A stretch of 60,306 nt of DNA, taken from assembly GCF_022378335.1 (NCBI RefSeq), contig NZ_JAIQCI010000023.1, forward strand, positions 1-60,306. The letters run 5' to 3'. How positions within the stretch are numbered: position 1 is the stretch's first letter; each line of letters starts with the position of its first letter. Below the pieces are notes generated by a model. It was not told the origin of the DNA. It saw only the letters and a list, made by a program, of their open reading frames with translations, and did no database searches. The position numbers were made by a program, and so were the translations under genes. Of the stretch, positions 34,093 through 43,299 are shown piece after piece. The DNA is from Croceicoccus hydrothermalis. GTDB lineage: Bacteria; Pseudomonadota; Alphaproteobacteria; Sphingomonadales; Sphingomonadaceae.

Positions 34093-35874
34093 TTGGCCAG
34101 CACAGACCTGTCGGCAATGCCGGACCAGTTCCCCTCGCAGACTTTGCGCGCCGTCATCGGCGGTTACAGTGCCGCCGGTTCAAAGGTTCGGAACGACGAC
34201 GCGATCGCCGGAAAAGTGCCGGACGGGGATGCACAGCGGCACTTCAAGGGTATCGTGGCCTGTATTGCGGACGGCCTGTCGAGTGCGCGCAACGCCGATC
34301 GCGCGGCGCAGCTCGCCGTCCTGCAATTCACGCGCGATTATTATGACGCGCCCGAAAGCTGGACGGTCCAGAATTGCGCTGCCCGCCTGCTCGCGTCACT
34401 CAGCAGCTGGTTCCATTCGCAGAACCGCTCCGGCAATGCCGATAGCGAAGGCTTCGCAACCACGTTCACCGGCATAGTGGCGCGCTCGACCACGGCGCAT
34501 ATCGTGCATGTGGGGGACACGCGCTGCTATCGCCTCCGGGGCGGCCGGCTCGCCCTGCTGACCGAAGATCACACCGCCCCCTATCTTGGCGGGGCCGACG
34601 TCTTGACCAGGGCGCTGGGTATCGATGCGAACGTGCGCGTCGATTACCGGCAGGAACCGATGCGCGCGGACGATCTGTTTATTCTCACCAGCGACGGCGT
34701 CCACGGTTCGCTTTCCCATGATGCCATTGAAGATATGCTGGGCGAGGCGGCGCCGCGTGACCGGGCGGAGCTGGAACGCGCCGCATCCGGCCTGTGCGAT
34801 GCCGCGCTGAAGGCCGGCAGCACGGACAATGTTTCTTGCATTCTGGTGCGCATCGAAGGGCTGCCTTCAGAAACGCTGTCGGAGGCGCATGGCCGGCTGA
34901 CGCGCCGGGCTATTCCGCCTGTGCTCGCAATCGGCAATCGCCTCGACGACTGGCGCGTGGTGGAGGTGCTCCACAGTTCGGCACGCAGCCATGTCTATCT
35001 GGTTGAGCATCCGGATCGTGAGGGGCGCTATGTGCTCAAGGCGCCATCTGTCAATTTCGCCGACGATTTGCGCTATCTTGAAGGTTTTGCCGTCGAACAA
35101 TGGGTTGGGCGCCGAATTCGTAACGCGCAGGTCATGCAGGTGCTTCCCGCACAGGACACCCGTTTCCTCTATTTCGTCGCGGAACATGTCGAAGGGCGGA
35201 CGCTGCGGCACTGGATGAACGATCAGCCAGTGCCGGCGTGCGACGACATCCTTCCGCTCGTCGCGTCGATCGTTTCGGCGGTGCGGGTGTTCCACCGGAT
35301 GGAGATGGTCCACCGCGATCTGAAGCCGGAGAATATCATCGTGACGCGGGATGGTACGGCGAAGATCATCGATTTCGGTTCCGTCCAGGTTGCCGGATTC
35401 GCCGACCTTCGATCGGCGGAAATCGCGCAATGGCCAGAGGGTTCGTTGAACTATATCGCGCCCGAAGTGCTCGCAGGGGAGGCGGCGCAAAACCTCTCCG
35501 ACCTGTTTTCGATTGCAGTGATCTGTTGGGAAATGCTGACCGGCGCCGTCCCTTTCGATCGCGAAGCGAGTGGCAAGCCGCTCATTTCGCAGCGCGAAAG
35601 GACGAGGTCTGAATTCGCCCGGTTGCGACCCGACATGTCCCCTGCGGTTGGCACGGTCCTCGCCAGGACTCTGTCGTCCGAGCCATGCGACCGGCAACAG
35701 GCCATGTCGGAATTTGTCGGCGAGTTGCGCGAGGCATGCAGCAGTTCCTTGCGTCCCACCGAATTCGTTCCGCTGATCGAACGCGGGTCGAAGGCGATGT
35801 GGCGCAACTGGGCCCTGATCGCGACGCTCGTGTCGATGGTGATGGCGGTGCTGCTATTCGGCCGGTTCGGTTAG
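34093..35874 (+). CDS. Bifunctional PP2C phosphatase / Ser-Thr protein kinase
   Basis: A 593-residue fusion. Residues about 20-255 are a PP2C phosphatase with metal-site motifs RNDDA (33-37), ADG (59-61), GDTRCY (141-146), SDG (200-202) and TDN (244-246). Residues about 285-550 are a Hanks-type kinase: VLKAP (K316), HRDLKPENI (407-415), DFG (427-429) and NYIAPEV. One membrane helix lies at about 570-590. The start is TTG 34093, with GAGAGGGAA upstream. It follows narK in the nitrate operon and ends 21 bases inside the convergent nasA gene. Substrates unknown; transporter or nitrate-reduction enzymes are candidates by position. Confidence 0.88.
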   Translation: MASTDLSAMPDQFPSQTLRAVIGGYSAAGSKVRNDDAIAGKVPDGDAQRHFKGIVACIADGLSSARNADRAAQLAVLQFTRDYYDAPESWTVQNCAARLLASLSSWFHSQNRSGNADSEGFATTFTGIVARSTTAHIVHVGDTRCYRLRGGRLALLTEDHTAPYLGGADVLTRALGIDANVRVDYRQEPMRADDLFILTSDGVHGSLSHDAIEDMLGEAAPRDRAELERAASGLCDAALKAGSTDNVSCILVRIEGLPSETLSEAHGRLTRRAIPPVLAIGNRLDDWRVVEVLHSSARSHVYLVEHPDREGRYVLKAPSVNFADDLRYLEGFAVEQWVGRRIRNAQVMQVLPAQDTRFLYFVAEHVEGRTLRHWMNDQPVPACDDILPLVASIVSAVRVFHRMEMVHRDLKPENIIVTRDGTAKIIDFGSVQVAGFADLRSAEIAQWPEGSLNYIAPEVLAGEAAQNLSDLFSIAVICWEMLTGAVPFDREASGKPLISQRERTRSEFARLRPDMSPAVGTVLARTLSSEPCDRQQAMSEFVGELREACSSSLRPTEFVPLIERGSKAMWRNWALIATLVSMVMAVLLFGRFG

Positions 35875-38490
35875 GACGAACTGCGAAAGGATCTGCCGCA
35901 ATTCCGCCTTGCACGATCCGCAATTGGTGCCCGCCGACGTCGCCGCTCCGATGGCATCGACGCTGAGCAACTTTTCCGCTTCCACGGCGCGCGCGATGGT
36001 GTTTCGTCCGATCGAGAAGCATGAACAAACGAGCGGTCCGGGATCGGGTACGTCGCCGCGCGCCTTTCCCGCAAGCGCCCAGCTCGCCTCGCTGCCCGGC
36101 AGCCCGACGAGGAAATCGCGCATCAATGCGATCGGCTTTCGCGCCACATAAAGCGCGGCGAGAAGGATCTCGCCATCGAGGAACCCGATCCTGCACGAGC
36201 CGCGTGCCGCATCCTCCATGATCTGCGCGTCGGCATCGGGAAGGTCGAACAGGCGTCGCGCCCAGTCTTCCCATTTTTCCGGTTTTTTCAGACCGGCAAG
36301 CTCGGCCCTGTAGCCCGCGCCCGTGCGCGCCCGGGCCCAATATTCGCAATCGGGCGTGAAGCGCTTCTGCGCGATTGCGAAACCATGCCAGCGCGCATCG
36401 AACCTGTCGGCACGCACCGTGGCCGCCTTCGTTTCCGGCTGGCCCGAGAGAGGATCGGTGACCGACGCGACCAGCGCATCGATCCTAGACGCGGGCGCGT
36501 TTTCCCCCGTCCAGTGCATCGGCGCGAAAAGCGTGCCGGGTTGCACCTCGTCACTCTGACGAAGGCGCAGGATGGCGCTGCCGTAATCGTTCGAGAGGCG
36601 CACCAGATCGGCAGGCTTCAGGCCGAGCCGTTCGACGTCCTCGCTGTGCACATCCACGAATGGTTCGGGCAGATGCGCCGAAAGCCGGGGCGACAGCGCG
36701 GTGCGGGTCATGGTGTGCCACTGGTCACGCAGGCGCCCTGTGTTCAGCCGGAACGGCCGATCGTACGAGGCGGCAATCGCAGGCGGGCGATAGCGCACCG
36801 CGACGATCCGCGCGCGTTTGTCCGCGTGGAAGAATTGACCGTCCGCAAAGAAGCGATCGATCGCGCCGCTCGCGCCTTGTGGCCAGCGCGTGGGAGCCAT
36901 CCGGTCGTAGGCGGAAGCATCCATGTCCGCCATCGCAGAGATATCGAAATCGAGCGCCATGCCCCCCGCGATCGCCGACAGACGGGCGTATTCGGCGAAA
37001 ATCTCGTGTGGACCATTCCACGCGAATGCTTTTTGCCAGCCCATTCGCCGGCCGATCTCGGCCATGATTTGCCAGTCGGGCCGCGTGCTGCCGGGCATGG
37101 GAAGCGCCGCCCGTTGCCGGCTGATCGTGCGGTCCGAATTGGTGACCGTGCCGGATTTTTCCCCCCATGCCGCAGCCGGCAGGAAAACGTCGGCCAATCG
37201 CGCGGTATCGGTTCGCAGCGTTATGTCGGAGACGACCACGAACGGACAGTCGGCGATGGCCCGCCGGATCCGGTCGGCATCGGGCATGGTCACCGCAGGG
37301 TTCGAATGGACGATCCAAAGAGCCTTGATCCGGCCGTCGGCGACGGCATCGAACATGTCGATGGCTTTCAGGCCGGCGTCCTTCGGAAGAGATCGCGTGC
37401 CCCAGAATTCGCCGACCGCCTGCCGATGCCGGGAATTGGACAGATCCATGTGACAGGCAAGCGTGTTGGCAAGACCGCCGACTTCGCGCCCGCCCATGGC
37501 ATTGGGTTGTCCCGTGATCGAAAACGGCCCCATGCCGGGACGTCCGATCCGCCCGGTCGCCAGATGACAATTGATGATCGCATTGACCTTGTCGGTGCCG
37601 GATGAGGATTGATTGACCCCCTGGCTGAATAGGGTGACCGTTTTTTGCGTGCCGATCCACAGATCGAAAAAGGCGGTAATGTCGTCGCCAGACAGGCCGG
37701 TCGTTGCCGGGTTGTCCGCCATGGCAGCGGCCAGAGCCTCGTCGAACCCGCGGGTATGGGCATCGACATAGGTGTCATCGACGGCGCCGCGGCGGGCGAT
37801 TTCGGCGAGCAGGCCGTTGAACAACGCCACGTCGCTGCCGATGGCGAGCGGCAGATGCAGATCGGCATCGTCGCAGGTCGGGGTACGGCGCGGGTCGATC
37901 ACGACGAGCTTCATATGCGGGCGCGCCTGGCGCGCGGCGGCAATTCTCTGGTAGAGTACCGGATGGCACCACGCGAGATTGGAGCCGACCAGCACCACCA
38001 GGTCCGCCTCTTCCAGATCCTCGTAGATGCCCGGCACGGTGTCGGTGCCGAAGGCGCGCTTGTGGCCGGCCACGGTAGAAGCCATGCAGAGTCGCGAATT
38101 GGTGTCAATATTCGCGCTGCCGATGAAACCCTTCATCAGCTTGTTGGCGACGTAATAATCTTCGGTGAGCAATTGCCCGGACACGTAGAACGCGGTGGCG
38201 TCCGGCCCGTGTTCGGCCCGCACCTCCAAAAAACGACGGGCGACAAGGTCCAGCGCGGCGTCCCATTGTGCGTCCTGCCCGTCGAGCTGCGGAACCAGCT
38301 GCCGCTCGGCGAGGCCCACCGTCTCGCCCAGCGCCGCGCCCTTTGAACACAACCGCCCGCGATTGTTCGGATGGTCCGGGTCGCCGCGTACCGACAATCC
38401 GCCTTGCCCATCGGGCTTGAGCAAGACGCCGCATCCGACCCCGCAATAGGGGCAGGTCGATCGAACCTCTCCGGCCTCGCAAGAAACCAT
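35854..38490 (-). CDS. nasA: Assimilatory nitrate reductase, catalytic molybdopterin subunit
   Basis: An 878-residue cytoplasmic enzyme reducing nitrate to nitrite. N-terminal [4Fe-4S] ligands C13, C16, C20 and C48 (TCPYCGVGCGV, GRLCSKG). Molybdopterin-binding region with SRLCMASTVAGHKRAFGTDT, GSNLAWCHPVLYQRI, FSQGVNQSSSGTDKVNAIIN and GPFSITGQPNAMGGREVGG. The dinucleotide-binding domain near the C-terminus (FRLNTGRLRDQWHTMTRT) is followed by a BFD-like [2Fe-2S] domain (VCSCFSIGRN, GTNCGSCKAEL). The ATG overlaps the nirD stop by one base. The 3' end overlaps the convergent kinase gene by 21 bases. Confidence 0.95.
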   Translation of the reverse strand: MVSCEAGEVRSTCPYCGVGCGVLLKPDGQGGLSVRGDPDHPNNRGRLCSKGAALGETVGLAERQLVPQLDGQDAQWDAALDLVARRFLEVRAEHGPDATAFYVSGQLLTEDYYVANKLMKGFIGSANIDTNSRLCMASTVAGHKRAFGTDTVPGIYEDLEEADLVVLVGSNLAWCHPVLYQRIAAARQARPHMKLVVIDPRRTPTCDDADLHLPLAIGSDVALFNGLLAEIARRGAVDDTYVDAHTRGFDEALAAAMADNPATTGLSGDDITAFFDLWIGTQKTVTLFSQGVNQSSSGTDKVNAIINCHLATGRIGRPGMGPFSITGQPNAMGGREVGGLANTLACHMDLSNSRHRQAVGEFWGTRSLPKDAGLKAIDMFDAVADGRIKALWIVHSNPAVTMPDADRIRRAIADCPFVVVSDITLRTDTARLADVFLPAAAWGEKSGTVTNSDRTISRQRAALPMPGSTRPDWQIMAEIGRRMGWQKAFAWNGPHEIFAEYARLSAIAGGMALDFDISAMADMDASAYDRMAPTRWPQGASGAIDRFFADGQFFHADKRARIVAVRYRPPAIAASYDRPFRLNTGRLRDQWHTMTRTALSPRLSAHLPEPFVDVHSEDVERLGLKPADLVRLSNDYGSAILRLRQSDEVQPGTLFAPMHWTGENAPASRIDALVASVTDPLSGQPETKAATVRADRFDARWHGFAIAQKRFTPDCEYWARARTGAGYRAELAGLKKPEKWEDWARRLFDLPDADAQIMEDAARGSCRIGFLDGEILLAALYVARKPIALMRDFLVGLPGSEASWALAGKARGDVPDPGPLVCSCFSIGRNTIARAVEAEKLLSVDAIGAATSAGTNCGSCKAELRQILSQFVLTEPAE

Positions 38491-38822
38491 CAGGCGGGGG
38501 CTTTCTGCGCCAGCGTGCTCACGTCCAGCAAGACCCGCCCTGCTTCGGTCCGCACGGGATAGGTGGCGATGCTGCCCGCATCGGCGCCCTGTGCTTCCCC
38601 TGTTTCGAGCGAATAGGTCCAGCTGTGAAGCGGGCAGGTCACCTTGCGCCCGTGCACGATTCCTTCGGCCAGCGGGCCCTGCTTGTGCGCACAGCTGTTG
38701 GACGTGGCGAACAGCTCCTCCTCGTCGGTGCGGAAAATCGCGACGCAGCCTTTCGCCGTTTTCACCATGCGCGCACCGCGCAAGGGGATATCGCTCAGCG
38801 CGCCTACATCGGTCCAGTTCAT
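38490..38822 (-). CDS. nirD: Nitrite reductase small subunit NirD (Rieske-type)
   Basis: A 110-residue Rieske [2Fe-2S] protein. The cluster ligands are C44, H46, C63 and H66 (SCAHKQGPLAEG, VTCPLHSW), including the NirD-typical second box. It partners NirB in NADH-dependent nitrite reduction to ammonium. The start overlaps the nirB stop by four bases and its stop overlaps the nasA start, so nirB, nirD and nasA form a tightly coupled operon. Confidence 0.95.
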   Translation of the reverse strand: MNWTDVGALSDIPLRGARMVKTAKGCVAIFRTDEEELFATSNSCAHKQGPLAEGIVHGRKVTCPLHSWTYSLETGEAQGADAGSIATYPVRTEAGRVLLDVSTLAQKAPA

Positions 38823-41254
38823 TCGGCAGGCTCCATCGTGAGATCGGCAAGGGGCTGGAATTTGACCGCTTCCGGCTCGGCTGCCCGTTCGGCCCAGGGG
38901 TCCTTGCGATAGACGGACTGCGACAGTTCAAAACGTTCGTTCAGCGCGGCGCGCTCGGCCGGGTCGGAAAGGACCTCCTTCACCCAGTCCAGCCCGACCT
39001 TGTCGACCCACTTGTACGGCCGGTCGAGATATTTGGCGTGCTCGCGGTAAAGCTGGACGAAGGCGGCGGTCCATTCGATCGCCTCGTCCTCTGTCGCCAC
39101 ATCCACGAGCCGCTGCGTCTCGCGCACATCCATGCCCGCTGCACCCGCAACGCCGATCTGATAGCCGGAATCGACGCAAACCACGCCCACGTCCTTGCAC
39201 GTCGCCTCGGCGCAATTGCGGGGGCATCCCGACACGCCCAGCTTCACCTTGTGCGGTGTCCACGATCCCCACAGCTTCTTCTCCAGCTTGATGCCGAGGC
39301 CGGTGGAATCCTGCGTTCCGAACCGGCACCAGTCGGTGCCCACACAGGTCTTCACCGTCCGCAGCCCCTTGGAGTAGGCGTGGCCCGAAACCATGCCCGC
39401 CGCATTGAGATCAGCCCAGATGGCGGGCAGGTCTTCCTTCTTCACGCCCAAGAGGTCGATCCTTTGACCGCCCGTCACCTTCACCGCGGCATCGTATTTC
39501 TTCGCCGCCGCCGCAATCGCCAGCAGTTCGTCCGGGGTGGTCATCCCGCCCCACATGCGCGGCATTACGGAATAGGTGCCGTCCTTCTGAATATTGGCGT
39601 GATTGCGTTCGTTGACGAAGCGCGATTGGGCATCGTCCTGATAATCGAGTGGCCATTCCGCGAGCAGGTAGAAATTGACCGCGGGGCGGCAGGTGGGGCA
39701 GCCATTGACCGTCTTCCAGCCCAGCTCCTGCCACACGGCCGGCTGACTGCGCAGCTTGCGCGCCTTGATCAGGCGGCGAACGTCCTCATGCGTCAGATCG
39801 GTGCAGCCACAGACCGGCTTGGCGCCGCCCGCGTCGAAACTGTCGCCCAGCGTCACGGCGAGCAATTGTTCGACAAGGCCGGTGCACGTGCCGCAACTGG
39901 CCGACGCCTTGGTCTCGGCGCGCAAGCCTTCGAGCGTGTCCGCTCCCGCCCCGATGGCATCCACGATCTGTCCCTTGCATACGCCGTTGCAGCCGCAGAT
40001 CTCCGCTTCAGGCGGCAATGCTGCAACGGCTGCCAGAGGGTCCGCGCCGGCACCGCCAGCCCCCTGGAATGCGGGGCCATAAATCAGCGTGTCGCGCATA
40101 TCGTCGATATTGGTCTGATCCTTGATGAGGCCGAAAAACCAGTTGCCGTCCGCCGTGTCGCCATACATGACCGCGCCGACCAGGCGATCATCCTCGATCA
40201 CCAGCCGTTTATAGATCCCGCGCGCCGGATCGCGGAACACGATATCCTCGCGTCCCTCTCCTTCTGCAAATTCGCCCGCGCTGAACAGATCGCAGCCGGT
40301 CACCTTCAGCTTGGTCGAAAGTTCGCGCATGGCAAACGCATCGTCTTGCCCCATCAGCGTCCGAGCCAGCACCCGCGCCTGATCATAGAGCGGCGCGACA
40401 AGACCGAAGAGATTGCCCTCGAACTCGACGCATTCGCCCACGGCGAAGATATCGGGATCGGAGGTCCGCATCTGCGCATCGACGGTAATCGCCTTTCCGC
40501 AACTCAGCCCTGCATCCGCGCCGATCTGTCCGGCCGGACGAATGCCCACCGCCATGCACACGATGTCCGCATCGAGCACGGTACCATCTTCGAGCACGAC
40601 CCGTTCGACCTTGCCATCGCCCTCGATCGCCTTGGTCGATGCCTTGAGCAGCACCTCGATGCCGCGCTTCTCGAGATCCTTCTTGAGCAGGTAACCCGCC
40701 GCCTCGTCGAGCTGGCGTTCCATGAGATGACCCATCAGATGGAGGACGGTCACGTCCATCCCCCGCAGGCGCAAGCCCGCTGCCGCCTCCAGCCCCAGCA
40801 GACCGCCGCCGATCACCACGGCCTTTGCACCGGGTTTTGCCGACGCTTCGATCATCGCGTTGGTATCTTCCAAATCGCGATAGGCAACCACGCCCGGCAG
40901 ATCGTGCCCGGGCAGGGGGATGATGAACGGGGCGGAGCCGGTCGCGATGATCAGCTTGTCGTAAGGCACGTCGCCATTCGCGCCGATCACGACCTTGCGG
41001 GCCCGGTCGATCGCCGTAACCTTTTCGCCAAACCGGCAGGTAACGCCGTGCCGTTCATACCAGGCCGCGTCATGGGTGACGATCTCGGCAAAGCTTTTCT
41101 CTCCCGATAGGACGGGGGAGAGCATGATGCGGTTGTAGTTGCCGCGCGGCTCGGCGTTGAACAGCGTGACTTCATAGGGCGCGTCCGCTTCGAACAGATG
41201 CTCCAGCACCCGGCCCGAAGCCATTCCTGCGCCGATGACGACCAGTTTTTCCAT
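38819..41254 (-). CDS. nirB: Nitrite reductase large subunit NirB
   Basis: An 811-residue NAD(P)H-nitrite reductase. N-terminal FAD/NAD domain: KLVVIGAGMASGRVLEHLFE, IATGSAPFIIPLPGHDLPGV, VVIGGGLLGLEAAAGLRLRG and DIFAVGECVEF. Two BFD-like [2Fe-2S] segments follow (ICGCNGVCKGQIVDAI, SCGTCTGLVEQL; CGCTDLTHEDVRR, NGCPTCRPA). The C-terminal siroheme/[4Fe-4S] domain has the C-x5-C (CVGTDWCRFG) and C-x3-C (SGCPRNCAEA) ligands. ATG 41254 has a clear ribosome site (AAAGGAGAG); the frame is open further upstream but crosses the GAF gene. Confidence 0.95.
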   Translation of the reverse strand: MEKLVVIGAGMASGRVLEHLFEADAPYEVTLFNAEPRGNYNRIMLSPVLSGEKSFAEIVTHDAAWYERHGVTCRFGEKVTAIDRARKVVIGANGDVPYDKLIIATGSAPFIIPLPGHDLPGVVAYRDLEDTNAMIEASAKPGAKAVVIGGGLLGLEAAAGLRLRGMDVTVLHLMGHLMERQLDEAAGYLLKKDLEKRGIEVLLKASTKAIEGDGKVERVVLEDGTVLDADIVCMAVGIRPAGQIGADAGLSCGKAITVDAQMRTSDPDIFAVGECVEFEGNLFGLVAPLYDQARVLARTLMGQDDAFAMRELSTKLKVTGCDLFSAGEFAEGEGREDIVFRDPARGIYKRLVIEDDRLVGAVMYGDTADGNWFFGLIKDQTNIDDMRDTLIYGPAFQGAGGAGADPLAAVAALPPEAEICGCNGVCKGQIVDAIGAGADTLEGLRAETKASASCGTCTGLVEQLLAVTLGDSFDAGGAKPVCGCTDLTHEDVRRLIKARKLRSQPAVWQELGWKTVNGCPTCRPAVNFYLLAEWPLDYQDDAQSRFVNERNHANIQKDGTYSVMPRMWGGMTTPDELLAIAAAAKKYDAAVKVTGGQRIDLLGVKKEDLPAIWADLNAAGMVSGHAYSKGLRTVKTCVGTDWCRFGTQDSTGLGIKLEKKLWGSWTPHKVKLGVSGCPRNCAEATCKDVGVVCVDSGYQIGVAGAAGMDVRETQRLVDVATEDEAIEWTAAFVQLYREHAKYLDRPYKWVDKVGLDWVKEVLSDPAERAALNERFELSQSVYRKDPWAERAAEPEAVKFQPLADLTMEPAE

Positions 41255-41267
41255 GCCGTGCTCTCCT

Positions 41268-42218
41268 TTACAGATACCAGGCGGTGATGAAGGCGAGGGT
41301 CTCTGCGCGATACACGGGCAGAGCGACCATGCTGCGATAGCCTGCGGGCAGGCCGACCCCGTCGTTGACGATATGCGGAACCCCGGTGCCGAGCACCTGT
41401 CCCACGGGACCCTGCCAGGCATTGATGGTAACGATATCGACCGGCGGATTCTGCTTTGGCCAGAGAGGGCCTTCTCGCTCGCAGATTCCGTCAAGACGGA
41501 CGGCGCGTCGATGCGGACCCACCCGCTCTTCCCGCGCGTCCCAGATTTCGAAACGGCGGGCGAGGGGCGTGTCGCCACCCGACAATAGGGTGACGACGCG
41601 GTTTTCGCCGCCGGGTCCCGTCAAGGGTATGCCGAGCCCTGTATCGAGCCCCGCCTGCTGCGCCACCTCGCTGCGGACAAAGGCGTGCGATGTGCCGATC
41701 TCCCGCATGAGGACGGGCATGTCGGCCGACCATACGCCGCCGGGCAGGCCGTGTCCGCGTGCAAAGACTACGTCCTGGGAAACACTCTCGAAATCGGTGG
41801 CGGAGCCGTAATATCCCGCTTCAAGGCGAAGGCGCGCGTCCCGCTCGCCCCATAGCTCGATCGCGCCCACCGCCTTCTCACCATCGCCGCAGAAGATGAC
41901 GAGGACGGCCTTCAACGCGTTTCCGGCAAAGATCGGAACCGCAATCGCGCAGGTCATTCCCGCTTCCCGCGCGGCCTCGTGCCGGACGAAATTCGCCGCG
42001 TTCAAATCTGTCAGAACGATCGGGCTGCCTTGTTCCCAAGCCTTGCCCGGCAAGCCCTCTGCCTTGGCGAAGGTCGTGCGCGCCGTCACATCGGCGAAAC
42101 CATGCGCAGAACCGTGATCGGCCATGGCGAGCGTCAAAACGCCATCGTCCGGCAACCAGATCTCGGCCGCCTTGATGAAGCAATTTGCCCGCTCGGTTGT
42201 GATATCAGTTGCCGGCAT
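41268..42218 (-). CDS. Tandem GAF-domain protein of the nitrite operon
   Basis: A 316-residue soluble protein that reads as two similar halves: KAEGLPGKAWEQGSPIVLTD, HEAAREAGMTCAIAVPIFAG, then RGHGLPGGVWSADMPVLMRE, RSEVAQQAGLDTGLGIPLTG. These are GAF-like sensory folds without an output domain. It lies 13 bases upstream of nirB and overlaps cobA by 14 bases, so it is made with the nitrite reductase. It may sense a small molecule or redox state, or bind the reductase; the role is not known. Confidence 0.75.
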   Translation of the reverse strand: MPATDITTERANCFIKAAEIWLPDDGVLTLAMADHGSAHGFADVTARTTFAKAEGLPGKAWEQGSPIVLTDLNAANFVRHEAAREAGMTCAIAVPIFAGNALKAVLVIFCGDGEKAVGAIELWGERDARLRLEAGYYGSATDFESVSQDVVFARGHGLPGGVWSADMPVLMREIGTSHAFVRSEVAQQAGLDTGLGIPLTGPGGENRVVTLLSGGDTPLARRFEIWDAREERVGPHRRAVRLDGICEREGPLWPKQNPPVDIVTINAWQGPVGQVLGTGVPHIVNDGVGLPAGYRSMVALPVYRAETLAFITAWYL

Positions 42219-42996
42219 GAAGCACCTCGCCCAAAGGGGATTGATCGACCGGGCATGCGCCGCGCAGCGCCTCTCCGATCAGAATGACAGCCGGCCCGTC
42301 GCGCAGCGCCGATTTCGCGGCCAGCGGCAGAAGATCCAGCCGCGTCAGGAAAGTCAGCCGTTCGGGCAGGCTGGCATTTTCCACCAGCGCCACCGGCGTA
42401 TCGGGCGGCAGGCCGGCACCGATCAGCCCGGCCGAGACATGAGCCGCCGCCGCCTTGCCCATATAGACCGCCAGTGTTGCCTGCCGGTCGGCCAGTGCCG
42501 CCCAATCGACATCCGGCACTGCGCCGCGCACGACATGCGCCGTCACGAAGGTCAGCCTTCGTGCAAGGCCCCGCAGCGTCAGCGACACACCAAGATCGGC
42601 CGCTGCCGCGCTTGCTGCCGTGACGCCGGGGCAAATCCGGACCGCAATGCCTGCCGCCCGGCATGCCGCCAGCTCCTCGGTTGCGCGCCCGAAGATCGAC
42701 GGGTCGCCGCCCTTGAGCCGAACTACTTTTTTGCCGGCCAAGGCAGCATCGACGATCATCTGGTCAATGGAACGCTGATCTTTCGAATGCCGACCAGAGC
42801 GCTTGCCGACCGAAATGCGTTCGACACTTGCGGGGATGAGATCGAGGACGCCGATGCCAACCAACGCGTCGTGGAACACGACGTCGGCCGATTGCAAAAG
42901 GCGCTCCGCTTTACGCGTCAGCAGATCGGGATCGCCCGGTCCGGCGCCAGCGAGCCAGACCGATCCGTAGTCGCTCCAGATGCCGTCATCCGCCAT
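42205..42996 (-). CDS. cobA: Uroporphyrinogen-III C-methyltransferase (siroheme synthesis)
   Basis: A 263-residue SAM-dependent methyltransferase of the SUMT/CobA family: VWLAGAGPGDPDLLTRKAER (13-32), DVVFHDALV, GKRSGRHSKDQRSIDQM, KVVRLKGGDPSIFGRATEEL and RICPGVTAASAAAADLGVSL. It makes precorrin-2, the precursor of the siroheme needed by NirB in the same operon. The frame is open to 43275, but the family start is MADDGIWSDYGSVWLAG at 42996; the extra upstream DNA is the leader RNA, which confirms the choice. Confidence 0.93.
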   Translation of the reverse strand: MADDGIWSDYGSVWLAGAGPGDPDLLTRKAERLLQSADVVFHDALVGIGVLDLIPASVERISVGKRSGRHSKDQRSIDQMIVDAALAGKKVVRLKGGDPSIFGRATEELAACRAAGIAVRICPGVTAASAAAADLGVSLTLRGLARRLTFVTAHVVRGAVPDVDWAALADRQATLAVYMGKAAAAHVSAGLIGAGLPPDTPVALVENASLPERLTFLTRLDLLPLAAKSALRDGPAVILIGEALRGACPVDQSPLGEVLHAGN

Positions 42997-43085
42997 CACG
43001 CAGGACGACCGTTCCCTAAGTCTGTCGGCGAACCGACTATCCGAACCATGCGCATTCCCGACCTCCCGGTGTGAAAGGCAAACGC

Positions 43086-43233
43086 AAAAAAGCCGCTCAG
43101 ACGCATGATCCCCATGGATCGGTCGAGCGGCACCGTTGCCAGCAAATTGTTTGATCATATCGAAAATGATTGCGCCCGACGTTGGGCGAATCCGATAACC
43201 ATTGTCTAATTGAAACGATGTTGCGGCGCAACA
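43086..43233 (-). promoter_or_regulatory. NasT-responsive leader of the cobA-nirBD-nasA operon
   Basis: Minus-strand leader laid out like the one at 31107-31260. A palindrome TTGC-N3-GCAA sits at 43231-43221; hairpin P1 CGCCC/GGGCG at 43188-43173 with hexaloop AACGTC; P2 TGGC/GCCG at 43141-43128 with hexaloop AACGGT; then terminator arms GCCGCTC and GAGCGGC (43131-43125 with 43098-43092) and six T. P2 overlaps the terminator's first arm. Spacings from palindrome to P1 (32 versus 33 bases) and from P1 to terminator (41 versus 42) match the other leader. cobA starts about 90 bases downstream. Confidence 0.85.
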
Positions 43234-43299
43234 GGAAAATACGAAAGACTTCGGTTCAATGGGCGAGTCTGGCATTTAGAAATTCGCCAAGGGTCCGAT

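Noticed and set aside
36385..37605. A 406-codon plus-strand frame
   Set aside because: Antisense to nasA, whose molybdopterin motifs are clear.
38591..41110. An 839-codon open frame on the plus strand
   Set aside because: It is entirely antisense to nirB and the start of nirD, whose domains and cofactor ligands are unambiguous; high-GC DNA gives long antisense frames.
42997..43275. A 93-residue N-terminal extension of CobA
   Set aside because: The DNA there forms the NasT leader with a terminator, and the SUMT family begins at 42996.
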